This document shows, piece after piece, positions 53,191-62,057 of a stretch of 64,000 bases of DNA. The notes below the pieces were generated by a model. The model ran no database searches. It was not told the origin of the DNA and worked only from the letters and a program-made list of their open reading frames with translations. Position 1 is the stretch's first letter, and the number at the start of each line of letters is the position of its first letter. The stretch comes from an uncultured Candidatus Melainabacteria bacterium (GTDB lineage Bacteria > Cyanobacteriota > Vampirovibrionia > Gastranaerophilales > Gastranaerophilaceae). The stretch is from positions 1 to 64,000 of the forward strand of contig CAKUTH010000004.1 of the NCBI GenBank assembly GCA_934691935.1, given 5' to 3'. The translations under genes were made by a program, and so were the position numbers.

Positions 53191-53703
53191 ATGGCAGTAA
53201 GTGCAGTAGGTCAAGAAGGTCATTCCAATATTGGAACAATTATGGCATCAACTTCCACAGGGGTTGTAACAGGTTACGCACTAAAATACTTATGGCCTGT
53301 AACCAAACAGGAAGATGATTTTAACAATACAGTAATGAGAAATTATTGTCACAAGATTACAAACCGAGCAAAGGTAAAAGAATTTAAAGAAGCTGGCGTA
53401 AAAACAGGTGCTCAAGATTGTTTTGTAAAAATGATTGAATCAGGTGACAAAGAGGCGTTTCTTGCAGGAAATTTAAGTAAGAAAGTCGCATCTTTGGGCG
53501 GTGAAGATTCATTAGCAGGAAAAGAATTTAGAACAATTGTTAGAACTGTGAATGAAGCGTCAGCAAAAACTTTGAAAAGATGGAATACGGCATACAACAT
53601 GATGTTGAAAATTAAAAGACCTGTAATACCGTTCTTGGTAGCTGGTGCAGGTGTCGGATTCTTAGCAGGTTTTACGCGTAATGTTTTAAGAACAGATGCG
53701 TAA
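53191..53703 (+). CDS. Unknown 170-residue protein
   Basis: The protein has a Gly/Ala/Ser-rich hydrophobic N-terminus (GHSNIGTIMASTSTGVVTGYALKYL), a charged helical middle and a hydrophobic C-terminal helix (VIPFLVAGAGVGFLAGFTRNVL). It has no signal cleavage site; both ends may touch the membrane. I recognise no domain. TAAGGAATAAAATC supplies the ribosome site, and a strong terminator follows, so it is a single gene. Confidence 0.75.
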   Translation: MAVSAVGQEGHSNIGTIMASTSTGVVTGYALKYLWPVTKQEDDFNNTVMRNYCHKITNRAKVKEFKEAGVKTGAQDCFVKMIESGDKEAFLAGNLSKKVASLGGEDSLAGKEFRTIVRTVNEASAKTLKRWNTAYNMMLKIKRPVIPFLVAGAGVGFLAGFTRNVLRTDA

Positions 53704-53736
53704 ATATTAATATTTTTTTCACCAAAAAAAATATTG

Positions 53737-53766
53737 AGTCGGATATTTGTCCGACTATTTTTTTTT
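53737..53766 (+). terminator. Terminator of the 170-residue protein gene
   Basis: AGTCGGA and TCCGACT pair around a six-base loop, followed by a long T-run. Confidence 0.88.
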
Positions 53767-53857
53767 GCTTTTTTAAAACTTATAAATATTGTTAAATTTT
53801 ATATATTATACTAGCAAAAATTTTTTTTCTTGTGTATTATATCATTCATACAACCTT

Positions 53858-54730
53858 ATGGAAAAAGTGATGCAGTTACTCATAGATAAAGAATTGAATT
53901 CTGAAGATAAAATCTTGAAACCCGATTTTAATTCAAAAACAGGCAGAGAACTTCTTGCGTTTTATCTTCAAACTAAGTTTAAGCAAATTTTGGCTTGCGA
54001 TAACAGACATGATACCCCGATATTTAAAGTAGTTAACCCTACGTTTATTTCAAGATTTACAAAGCGATTGATAAATAATCCATCTAAACGCTTGTTGGTA
54101 GGGATTACAGGGGAGTCTGCATCGGGCAAATCTACGATTTGCAAAGAAATTAAAAGTATAATAGAGCAATTTTCAATGCCTGTTTCTGTTTTAAGTACAG
54201 ATAATTATTTTAACGACATTTCAGAATTGATTAAAAAATATGGCAGTTTCGACAACTTGACAGATAACGGTTATGATGTTGATGCTCCGTCGAGTTTTCA
54301 GTTGGAATTGTTGAAGAAAGATTTAGAAACACTTTCTTTGGGTGAAACTGTTATGGCGCCTAAATATGTCCCGAATGGTACTGGTGTTTCTATTCCTAAT
54401 GCGCAAGAGATAAATTCAAATAAAGTTGTTGTGGTAGAAGGTATTGCAACAATGTATGAAGATATTAAAGATTTATTTGATGTGAGAATTTACATTGAAA
54501 CTGATAATGAAATCAGACGCGAAAGATTTATTAAGCGTGCGATGACCGAGCGAAATCAGGACGAAGAAAATACACTTAAGCACTGGAATTATTTGATTAG
54601 TGCTGGACAAAAATATGTTATCCCGTGTCGTGAATATGCTGATTTTGTTTTGGATGGCAACTCTGATTTAAAATATTTTGACCAAATTTTACAATATATT
54701 TATACTGTTACTAATAATTTTCAATCTTAA
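53858..54730 (+). CDS. Uridine kinase-like / phosphoribulokinase-family protein
   Basis: The roughly 290-residue protein has a P-loop VGITGESASGKSTICKEI at about 80-97, DNYFNDI, a YDVDAPSSFQ segment and KVVVVEGIATMYE, the pattern of uridine kinases and PRK relatives. An extra N-terminal domain of about 75 residues precedes the kinase core. The start is uncertain: 53858 is given, but 53870 (MQLLIDKEL) is equally possible. Substrate unknown. Confidence 0.8.
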   Translation: MEKVMQLLIDKELNSEDKILKPDFNSKTGRELLAFYLQTKFKQILACDNRHDTPIFKVVNPTFISRFTKRLINNPSKRLLVGITGESASGKSTICKEIKSIIEQFSMPVSVLSTDNYFNDISELIKKYGSFDNLTDNGYDVDAPSSFQLELLKKDLETLSLGETVMAPKYVPNGTGVSIPNAQEINSNKVVVVEGIATMYEDIKDLFDVRIYIETDNEIRRERFIKRAMTERNQDEENTLKHWNYLISAGQKYVIPCREYADFVLDGNSDLKYFDQILQYIYTVTNNFQS

Positions 54731-54876
54731 CGTTTTTGCCAATTATTAAATAATATGCTAAAATAACAAAAAGTTATTTTTATGTGCGTGTTTTGAATTA
54801 AATACACTAAATAACTGATACGTTAACTATTATATTTTTATATAATATAACAGGATGAAAGTAGAATAGGTGACAA

Positions 54877-55587
54877 GTGACTAGAGATTTAATGGATATT
54901 TTAGATAGTGAGGACGCCAAACAGCAAGAATTCAATTTCTTGAAAAAGGTTGTGTGTGCTGTTTTTGGAGTTCTTATACTGTGTATAATGGTGATTAACA
55001 CTACAGGATGTACTCAGAACAATGCTGTAGATGATGATATAACAGTTGAAACTCAAGAAGAATTGCCAAAAGATACCGTAAAAGTCGGTGATGATGGTGT
55101 AAATGGTGCAATTGCGCCAGATGATGTTTCAATTGTTGCAGACCAAACTGCAAAAAATCAAAGCATGGTTTCAATGACCGTGGAAGACATCGGAAGGTCA
55201 GATCCTTTCTTGCCTTCGGGTGATGTGGTTGTTAGTAAGCCCAAACCAAAATATGGTTTTGATTTGTTGCCACCGCCAGAAACAATTACTGTGGATACTA
55301 CGGCAAAAGAGATAATCACAACAAAGGTTTCTGGAATTATGTATGACAGATTAAATCCGTCAGCAATATTAAATATTAGCGGTTCTGATTATTTGGTTAG
55401 AACTGGTGATGTTATAAACAGTTGTAAAGTATTGTCTATCGGTAGAGATCAAGTAACTGTACAAAATGGTGCTAATGTTTATAAAGCAGGTGTTGGCGAA
55501 ATGTTTACTGGCGAAGGCGTAAACTTTAATACTATTTCTAACTTGGAAAGTAAGTTTGGCGGTCGTAAAAATTTCGCAAACAGGTAA
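54877..55587 (+). CDS. pilP: PilP-like type IV pilus assembly protein
   Basis: The 236-residue protein has a short cytoplasmic N-terminus, one hydrophobic segment (about 26-46) ending NTTGC, a disordered acidic region, and a C-terminal beta domain (SDPFLP; TTKVSGIMYDRLNPSAILNISGSDYLVRTGDVINSCKVLSI-type) as in PilP/GspC. PilP links the inner-membrane PilMNO complex to the PilQ secretin. The TTGC could be a lipobox, although it is imperfect. The GTG at 54877 follows AGGTGA; an ATG at 54892 is the alternative. It is first in the pilPQBC group; pilM, pilN and pilO are not here. Confidence 0.72.
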   Translation: MTRDLMDILDSEDAKQQEFNFLKKVVCAVFGVLILCIMVINTTGCTQNNAVDDDITVETQEELPKDTVKVGDDGVNGAIAPDDVSIVADQTAKNQSMVSMTVEDIGRSDPFLPSGDVVVSKPKPKYGFDLLPPPETITVDTTAKEIITTKVSGIMYDRLNPSAILNISGSDYLVRTGDVINSCKVLSIGRDQVTVQNGANVYKAGVGEMFTGEGVNFNTISNLESKFGGRKNFANR

Positions 55588-55630
55588 TCAAATAAAAAAA
55601 TATAACAAAATGTAATAATCAGGAGCAGAT

Positions 55631-57505
55631 ATGGAAAATAATTTCTCAAAAAAATTAATTGCAAGTTTGATGTTGTCAATGTTTTTGCTATCAAATTCAT
55701 TGTTATCGGCTTTTGCAATGGAAAACGCTATAGTATCAACCAGTGGTGAAAAACCTAAACTACGTAACAATGGTGAAGGAGAGTATTCACTAAGACTGAA
55801 AGGAGATGTTAGTTACATCAAAACAAAAACTCCTATCAGTATTAGTTTGAGAGATTCTGATGTTAAGCAAGTTTTGAGAATGTTCGCAGACAAAGCTGGC
55901 ATGAATATTGTTTTCCACAACTCTGTAGACGGTCAAGTTACTTTGGACTTGGTAGATGTTCCTTTGGATAGAGCTTTTGATATGGTGCTGGGTATAACAG
56001 GACTTAATTATGTTGTTGAAGACGGCACAATTATTGTTGCGAAAGCTGATGCTAAAGATTTTAATATGGCAAAACAGGATATGACACTTATTCCTGTAAA
56101 ATATGTAAGTGCAGCTGCTCTTGCTGAATTTTTGAATAAAAATATTTACGCAATGCAAAAACCAGGATTGTCAGGAGAAGAAATTGTTACAACTAACCCT
56201 GCGACAAATGAGTTGATTGTTTTCGGTTCAAAAAACGATGCTGCAATTGCAAAAAAAATAGTAGAAAAATTTGATAAAAAACCTCAAACTTCATCGTTTA
56301 AGGTTAACTATACAACTCCTGCTGAAATGGCACAGATGATTTGTGAAATGTTGTTGCCAGCAACAGGTGGCGGAGAAGCTGGCGGTGCTGGTGGTGCTGT
56401 CGGTGCTGGCGGTGCAACAGGTGGAGCTGCTGGTATTGTTACTGGTGGTGCAGCAGCAGCTTCTTCATCGTCTTCAGGTGACGGTGGGTCAGCTATTGCA
56501 TTGAACGCAGGTACTATTGCTTGTACTCAAGATGGAAAAGCTGGTGGCTCAGGGCTTACTCCTTTAGGATTGCAAAATCTGACAGTTGCATATTATGCGC
56601 AGTTGGGTACTGTAAATATTATAGGTGGTTCTGAACAACAGTTGGAAATGATTAAAGACTTTATTGCTCAAACTGATAAAAAACAACCACAGGCGTATCT
56701 TGAAGTTTCGTTTATTTTGTTGAATGAAGCTGGTAGTAAAGAGTTGTCAAACACTTGGAAATTGCTGAGTGGCCCGTTTTCAGCTCAATTTGATGGCGGA
56801 AGATTTTCAACAGACCCAGTACATCCGACATTTATAAGCGGTTCTAAATATGATGTTTGGGATACTACAAGTTCAACTCCGTCGATTAAAAATACATTGG
56901 AAAAATATAAAGGTCCGTTCACACTTACTTATGCAATCAATTATTTGATTTCTAACTCAAAAGGAAGAACAGTATCAAATCCACGTATTTTGATTACAAA
57001 CGGTGAACCTGCGACTATTGAAATTACTGATGATTACATTGAATCTACAGAAACAAATATGACAGCTTATGCTGGTGGTTCATTAACAACAAGAACATAC
57101 AGTACAGGTTCTGATGCTGGTATAAAAATGGAAATTACGCCATTTATCAGTCCAGATGGATACGTTACTATGAACATTAATCCAGAATATGCAACAATTT
57201 TAGACCAGCCGAAAGCAAATGACGGTATGGGTGAATACATTGCAGCAACTTTGTTAACTCGTAGAAATCTTGATTTAAAAAATATTAGAATTAAAGATGG
57301 AGAAACACTTGTTATTGCAGGTATAATCACAGAAAATGAAAAGAAAACCGTAGCAAAAGTACCTATTCTTGGTGACTTACCTTTAGTTGGGGTGGCTTTC
57401 AGAAATACAACTTCTGCTAAGGAAAAAAATGAAATGGTAATTATGATTACTCCAAAAATATTGACAGATACTGAGGACGCAGTTGGAATTACCGATACAT
57501 TATAA
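55631..57505 (+). CDS. pilQ: Type IV pilus secretin PilQ
   Basis: The 624-residue outer-membrane secretin has a signal peptide (about 1-33), an STN/N0-type domain (ISLRDSDVKQVLRMFADKAGMNIVFHNSVDG-like, about 70-110), N1 domains, a Gly/Ala-rich insertion of about 45 residues (near 240-285) and the C-terminal secretin domain (VSNPRILITNGEPATIEI; NLDLKNIRIKDGETLVIAGIITENEKKTVAKVPILGDLPLVGVAFR-type). CAGGAGCAGAT precedes the ATG. It implies an outer membrane. The Gly-rich insertion is unusual in length. Confidence 0.93.
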   Translation: MENNFSKKLIASLMLSMFLLSNSLLSAFAMENAIVSTSGEKPKLRNNGEGEYSLRLKGDVSYIKTKTPISISLRDSDVKQVLRMFADKAGMNIVFHNSVDGQVTLDLVDVPLDRAFDMVLGITGLNYVVEDGTIIVAKADAKDFNMAKQDMTLIPVKYVSAAALAEFLNKNIYAMQKPGLSGEEIVTTNPATNELIVFGSKNDAAIAKKIVEKFDKKPQTSSFKVNYTTPAEMAQMICEMLLPATGGGEAGGAGGAVGAGGATGGAAGIVTGGAAAASSSSSGDGGSAIALNAGTIACTQDGKAGGSGLTPLGLQNLTVAYYAQLGTVNIIGGSEQQLEMIKDFIAQTDKKQPQAYLEVSFILLNEAGSKELSNTWKLLSGPFSAQFDGGRFSTDPVHPTFISGSKYDVWDTTSSTPSIKNTLEKYKGPFTLTYAINYLISNSKGRTVSNPRILITNGEPATIEITDDYIESTETNMTAYAGGSLTTRTYSTGSDAGIKMEITPFISPDGYVTMNINPEYATILDQPKANDGMGEYIAATLLTRRNLDLKNIRIKDGETLVIAGIITENEKKTVAKVPILGDLPLVGVAFRNTTSAKEKNEMVIMITPKILTDTEDAVGITDTL

Positions 57506-57519
57506 ACTAAAATGATAAT

Positions 57520-59532
57520 ATGAATGAATTACTGAACAGATTAAAAAACAGTATCAACAGGCAGATACTGAATAAAATAGACAGTGCGCTATTGGAACAA
57601 TATAAGTTTGTTCCAATTAGTGTTAAGGACAATTTTCTGTTCGTAGCAATAAATTCTCAAACTGATAAAAATGTTGTAAACACAAAACTTAAAGAATATT
57701 ATCCGCAGCAGGTCAAGTTTATTACCGTACCTGATAATGATTTGATAGAGCTTATAAACGGAATAAAAGCTGATATGGAAAAAGGTGTGTCTGATGACGG
57801 CACATCCAAACAGGTAAGACTTGGTGAATTATTAATCCAAAAAGGCTATATTAATGATGTTCAACTTCTTCAAGCTCTTGCAGAAAGTAAACGTCAAAAA
57901 CAACCAATCGGTTCAACTCTTTTTAAATTAGGTTTTATTACACTAGAGCAATTGAAGGAAATTTTGCACCTTCAAACTGGTTATGATTTGGTTACTCCAG
58001 AACAACTTGCCTCTCAAGACAAGTTTGTTAAAATGTTGCCAGAAGATTTTATCAAGACTAATAAAATCATACCGATTTCGTCTGATGGAAAAACTTTGAT
58101 ATTAGGGGTTGTAACACCTGTTAAACCTGATATTTTGAAAGATATTATCTATCTTACAGGTCAAAATCCAAAACAGTTGTTGATGACCAACTACGAGTTT
58201 GAAAATTCTTTAAACACTTTCTTTTCTGAACAAAAAAAAGAAACAGAAAAAGTAATCAAAGAAATTGAAAAAGAGTCAGAGGAGTTTGAGGTTGAAGAAT
58301 CTCTGGCAGAAATGGTTGACAAACAATTAAAAGATTCAACTGGTTCTGTTGCAAAATTTGTAAACCAAATTATTACAAACGGTATCGACAACAAAGTTTC
58401 CGATATTCACATTGAGCCTCGCTTGAATGGTTATATTGTAAGATACAGAAAAGACGGTATGTTACAAAAAGTTTTTGATATTCCGCCAAAGGTTGAAACT
58501 CAGGTAATCGCTCGTTTCAAAGTTTTATCAAGAATGAACATCGCAGAGCACAGACGCCCGCAGGATGGTACGTTCTCTATAAAATATAAAAACCAATCTT
58601 TCGATTTCCGTATCAATACACTTCCTGTATCTGGTAAAGAAAAGGTTTGTATTCGTATCTTAGCGCCTGCTGTCAGCTTAAATGCTGCTGATAAAAATAT
58701 TAACCTAATCGGCGGTACGCAAGAGGATATTGCAAAAATTAAAAATATGGTAAGTTGCCCGAACGGTATTATCCTAACTTCAGGTCCTACTGGTTCTGGT
58801 AAAACAACAACTTTGTATTCTGTTTTGAAAAGTTTGAATGATGAAGATGTTAATATCACAACGATTGAGGACCCGATAGAAATCAAGTTGGAAGGGATTA
58901 ACCAATCTCAAATCAATCCAAAAGCAGGTATTACGTTTGCATCTTGTATGCGTGCAATCTTAAGACAAGACCCTGATATTATTCTGGTTGGTGAAATTCG
59001 TGACTACGAAACTTTGGAAATTGCGATATCTGCTGCCTTGACAGGTCACCTTGTATTAAGTACAGTCCACACAAACTCTGCTGCCGCAACTGTTACACGT
59101 TTGATTGAAATGGGTGCAAAAGATTATTTGGTATCATCAACTTTGTCTGGTGTAATTGCTCAACGTTTGGTAAGACGACTTTGTGATGATTGTAAGGAAG
59201 AATACTTTGCATCGTATGAAGAAGCTCGTCAAATTTACGCTAATGAGGATGAAATTAGAGAATTTATGAAAAAGCCTATATACAGGGCTAAAGGTTGTAG
59301 CAAATGTGAATTCACAGGTTACAAAGGTCGACTTGGTGTCTATGAAATTATGACAATCACCAAAGAGATTAAAAAATTGATTGCTCGTGGTGCGCACGAT
59401 TTGGAAATCGAAGAAGCTGCGGTAAATCACAATGGAATGAAAACATTGAATACATCTTGTAAAAACCACATACTCAATGGGTTGACGACAATTAGTGAAT
59501 TCGTAAGGGTTCTGGGTGTTGTCAATGAATAG
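57520..59532 (+). CDS. pilB: Type IV pilus assembly ATPase PilB
   Basis: The 670-residue extension ATPase has two MshEN-like N-terminal repeats (about 90-260: RLGELLIQKGYINDVQLLQAL), a linker helix, Walker A GPTGSGKTT at about 425-433, DPDIILVGEIRD Walker B, HLVLSTVHTNSAA, and the four-Cys zinc site (CDDC...CSKC). MshEN repeats bind c-di-GMP, which would connect to the GGDEF protein at 44944. It lies 14 bases after pilQ. Confidence 0.96.
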   Translation: MNELLNRLKNSINRQILNKIDSALLEQYKFVPISVKDNFLFVAINSQTDKNVVNTKLKEYYPQQVKFITVPDNDLIELINGIKADMEKGVSDDGTSKQVRLGELLIQKGYINDVQLLQALAESKRQKQPIGSTLFKLGFITLEQLKEILHLQTGYDLVTPEQLASQDKFVKMLPEDFIKTNKIIPISSDGKTLILGVVTPVKPDILKDIIYLTGQNPKQLLMTNYEFENSLNTFFSEQKKETEKVIKEIEKESEEFEVEESLAEMVDKQLKDSTGSVAKFVNQIITNGIDNKVSDIHIEPRLNGYIVRYRKDGMLQKVFDIPPKVETQVIARFKVLSRMNIAEHRRPQDGTFSIKYKNQSFDFRINTLPVSGKEKVCIRILAPAVSLNAADKNINLIGGTQEDIAKIKNMVSCPNGIILTSGPTGSGKTTTLYSVLKSLNDEDVNITTIEDPIEIKLEGINQSQINPKAGITFASCMRAILRQDPDIILVGEIRDYETLEIAISAALTGHLVLSTVHTNSAAATVTRLIEMGAKDYLVSSTLSGVIAQRLVRRLCDDCKEEYFASYEEARQIYANEDEIREFMKKPIYRAKGCSKCEFTGYKGRLGVYEIMTITKEIKKLIARGAHDLEIEEAAVNHNGMKTLNTSCKNHILNGLTTISEFVRVLGVVNE

Positions 59533-59540
59533 GAGAAACA

Positions 59541-60767
59541 ATGGCGATATATAATTATATAGCACTTAAAAATGCAAAAGATATTGTTAAAGGTAAGGTC
59601 GAAGCCACTGATTTACGTGAGGCACGTGATTCTATTCGCAAATTAGGTTTTATTCCGACAAAGGTATATGAAGAAAAATCTAAGGAAGAAGAAAATGCTG
59701 AAAAAACCAAGGATATTCCGAAAGGACAGGTTAAAAAACTTGGGTTGCAAGACAGAATGGATTTTACGTCAACTTTACAAATCCTTGCTCAATCAGGTAT
59801 TCCGATTATCGAATCCTTGATGTTTATTGAAAATGACGCTGCAAAATTGAAGGTTCGTCTTGTTGCAAGAGAATTAAGACGTCAAATTATGCAAGGTGCA
59901 ACTTTTGCTGATACAATTGCGAAATATCCAAACCAATTTGGACAGATTTATATCGGTCTTGTAAAAGCTGGGGAAGATTCTGGTGAATTGGAAAAAACAT
60001 TACAACGTTTGTTGGAATTGTTGACTAAAGAAGCAAATATCAGAGGTAAAGTTATTGGTACATTGATGTACCCGATGTTTGTAATTGTTTTGGCTGTAAT
60101 CATCGTACTTGTTATGTTAATGTTTGTATTCCCAGTATTTAAGGAAATGTTTGACGGTATGGGAAAAGAATTGCCTTGGATTACGGCGACTTTGATGAGT
60201 GCAGGTATTTTCTTGAAAACTTATTGGTTCTTTGCTCCGATGATTGTTGGTTCGCTGGTAGGTGGCGCTGCGTTCTTGATGAGATGGCAACCTAGTAAAA
60301 GAAAAATTGATGAAATATCACTGAAAATTCCTTTATTGTCTGATTTAATTCAATATTCAAACTTTGCAAACTTTGTAGCGGTAATGCAAGTTGCTTATGA
60401 CGCGGGTGTTCCGATTATCGAGTGTTTGTATTTGGCAAACATGACGTTGACAAACCATACGCTCAAAACGAAGATTGAGTCTGCGACTTTGAAAGTTCAA
60501 CAAGGTCAACACCTTTCTGTTGCATTGCGTTCAACAAAAGTTATGCCTAAGATGATATTGTTTATGATTGCAACAGGTGAACAATCAGGTCGTTTGGGTG
60601 ATATGCTTTTGCAAGCAACAAATTATATTGATAAAAAATTGGATACTATTATTGATACCATGACCAAAATGATTGAGCCGATAATGCTTATTGTAATCGG
60701 TAGTATCGTAATGGTTTTGGCATTGGCACTTTATTTGCCGTTGTTCCAATCTTACATGCAAGATTAG
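59541..60767 (+). CDS. pilC: Type IV pilus inner-membrane platform protein PilC
   Basis: The 408-residue platform protein has two GspF domains, each with a cytoplasmic helical bundle (DFTSTLQILAQSGIPIIESLMFIEND; NFVAVMQVAYDAGVPIIECLYLANM) and hydrophobic segments (MFVIVLAVIIVLVMLMFVFPV; MLIVIGSIVMVLALALYLPLF). It transmits PilB/PilT motion to pilins. AGGAGAAACA is the ribosome site, eight bases after pilB. Confidence 0.95.
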   Translation: MAIYNYIALKNAKDIVKGKVEATDLREARDSIRKLGFIPTKVYEEKSKEEENAEKTKDIPKGQVKKLGLQDRMDFTSTLQILAQSGIPIIESLMFIENDAAKLKVRLVARELRRQIMQGATFADTIAKYPNQFGQIYIGLVKAGEDSGELEKTLQRLLELLTKEANIRGKVIGTLMYPMFVIVLAVIIVLVMLMFVFPVFKEMFDGMGKELPWITATLMSAGIFLKTYWFFAPMIVGSLVGGAAFLMRWQPSKRKIDEISLKIPLLSDLIQYSNFANFVAVMQVAYDAGVPIIECLYLANMTLTNHTLKTKIESATLKVQQGQHLSVALRSTKVMPKMILFMIATGEQSGRLGDMLLQATNYIDKKLDTIIDTMTKMIEPIMLIVIGSIVMVLALALYLPLFQSYMQD

Positions 60768-60777
60768 CGGATTGCGC

Positions 60778-60813
60778 GAAACTCAATTCGTCGCTGAGGA
60801 CGAATGAAGTTTC
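60778..60813 (+). other. Strong hairpin after pilC
   Basis: GAAACT/AGTTTC and ATTCGTC/GACGAAT pair with a 2x2 internal loop. No T-run follows, so it may be an attenuator, a processing site or another palindromic repeat. Confidence 0.55.
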
Positions 60814-60841
60814 TTGGGCGTAATTAAGCAGAAAGGAATTC

Positions 60842-61639
60842 ATGAAAACTTACGTAATAACAGGCGCAACCTCTGGGATTGGCAAAGCATTAGTTGAAAA
60901 ATTTGTAAACGGTAATATTGTTTTTGCAGGTTACCGTAATAAAAAATATTTGCAAGAGTTAGAAAAACTTGGAGCAATCCCGTTTTTTATTGATATGAAA
61001 GACGGACAATCTATAGCTGAGGCGTCAGAATTTATAAAATCAAAGACAGATAAAGTCGATACATTGATAAATGTTGCAGGTTGTGTTGTTGCTGGAGTAA
61101 TGGAACAGTTGCCTGTTGAAAAAATTCGTGAACAATTTGAAGTCAATACATTCTCACATCTTGATTTTACTCAAAAATTGTTACCTGTTTTAAAAAGAGT
61201 TATCAATATAAGCTCAATGTCGAGTTTTGGGATATTCCCTTTTGTAGCGCCTTATTGCGCCTCAAAAAGAGCACTTGATATTTTGTTTAACGCAATGACT
61301 TTGGAAAGCGGGTTGGAAGTTGTTTCGATAAAACCAGGGGTTATTGCAACTCCGCTTTGGGACAAATCAATTGAAGCAAATAAAGAAATAATTGAAAGTT
61401 GTAAAAATTATGACAAAGAAATGAAATATATGATTGATAATGCCCATAAAAACGGTCAAAAGGGGTTGGATGTGAAAAAGGTTGTGGATTTGATTGTGAA
61501 AGTTGATTTGCTAGACAACCCAAAACCTTCATATACAGTTGGACGTGATGCAAAATTTGCCGAAATTATCTCAAAATTCCCGTTTGCTTTGCAAAACAAA
61601 TTGATTAAATTGGGTATGAAAAAGAAGTTTGGGGAGTAA
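60842..61639 (+). CDS. SDR family oxidoreductase
   Basis: The 265-residue protein has TGATSGIGKALVEKF (cofactor loop), NVAGCVVAG, ISSMSS and YCASKRAL (catalytic Ser-Tyr-Lys), then SIKPGVIATPLWD. The extended C-terminus ends in a basic helix. It differs clearly from the FabG-like SDR at 13916 and resembles classical SDRs acting on retinoids, steroids or similar lipophilic substrates; no substrate is assigned. GAAAGGAATTC precedes the ATG. Confidence 0.85.
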   Translation: MKTYVITGATSGIGKALVEKFVNGNIVFAGYRNKKYLQELEKLGAIPFFIDMKDGQSIAEASEFIKSKTDKVDTLINVAGCVVAGVMEQLPVEKIREQFEVNTFSHLDFTQKLLPVLKRVINISSMSSFGIFPFVAPYCASKRALDILFNAMTLESGLEVVSIKPGVIATPLWDKSIEANKEIIESCKNYDKEMKYMIDNAHKNGQKGLDVKKVVDLIVKVDLLDNPKPSYTVGRDAKFAEIISKFPFALQNKLIKLGMKKKFGE

Positions 61640-61659
61640 TTGAAGGCACTAAGTTTGTT

Positions 61660-61714
61660 ACGTGTATAAATGTTCCTTCCCTTTTTAAGGGAAGGGTAGG
61701 ATGGGTTTGTTTTA
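61660..61714. repeat. Dispersed TTCCCTT/AAGGGAAG palindrome
   Basis: GTTCCTTCCC and the following AAGGGAAGGGTAGGATGGG match the repeat at 18505-18538 with few changes. Confidence 0.55.
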
Positions 61715-61948
61715 TCATTTTTTTCTCAAAATAATATCATAACCCAAAATATCTAAAATCTCACCCAATTCAGAAACTCTGAAAGTCTTGTTGCGGAGCT
61801 TGTTGCTCAAATTTCTTGTGCTGTCTGTTTTGTTATATTTTTCATTGACTAACTGTTTTACTTTAGTTACGGTCAAACCCTCTAGTGCAGAAAGATATTT
61901 TATTTGTTGCCCCAGATTTTCTGTTTCAAGTTTAATTTCTCTATTCAT
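61715..61948 (-). CDS. Small HTH-like protein
   Basis: The 77-residue protein (LGQQIKYLSALEGLTVTKVKQLVNEK, LSNKLRNKTFRVSELGEILDILGYDI) has the spacing of a phage-repressor-type or DUF6471-like helix-turn-helix: helix, turn, recognition segment, then a helix ending in a short strand. It lies divergent from a prepilin gene, like the pair at 229-1351. TATTAT ends six bases before the ATG and no Shine-Dalgarno site is present. Confidence 0.75.
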   Translation of the reverse strand: MNREIKLETENLGQQIKYLSALEGLTVTKVKQLVNEKYNKTDSTRNLSNKLRNKTFRVSELGEILDILGYDIILRKK

Positions 61949-61954
61949 TAGTTA

Positions 61955-61984
61955 ATAATACAATTTATAGCTGAATAATGACAA
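61955..61984 (-). promoter_or_regulatory. Leaderless promoter of the small HTH-like gene
   Basis: On the minus strand TTGTCA (61979-61984) and TATTAT (61955-61960) have an 18-bp spacer, and the ATG follows six bases later. Confidence 0.65.
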
Positions 61985-61990
61985 TATAGA

Positions 61991-62019
61991 TTGACTAAGT
62001 TCACTATATAATGTATACT
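61991..62019 (+). promoter_or_regulatory. Promoter of the prepilin gene at 62058
   Basis: TTGACT (61991-61996) and TATACT (62014-62019) have a 17-bp spacer. The -35 box is seven bases from that of the divergent HTH-like gene. Confidence 0.65.
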
Positions 62020-62057
62020 AAGAATAAATGAATGAATTTATATAACGAGGTATCTTA

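Noticed and set aside
56390..56490. Tandem repeat or mobile element in pilQ
   Set aside because: The repetition is explained by Gly/Ala codons in one open frame; it is listed only as an insertion in PilQ.
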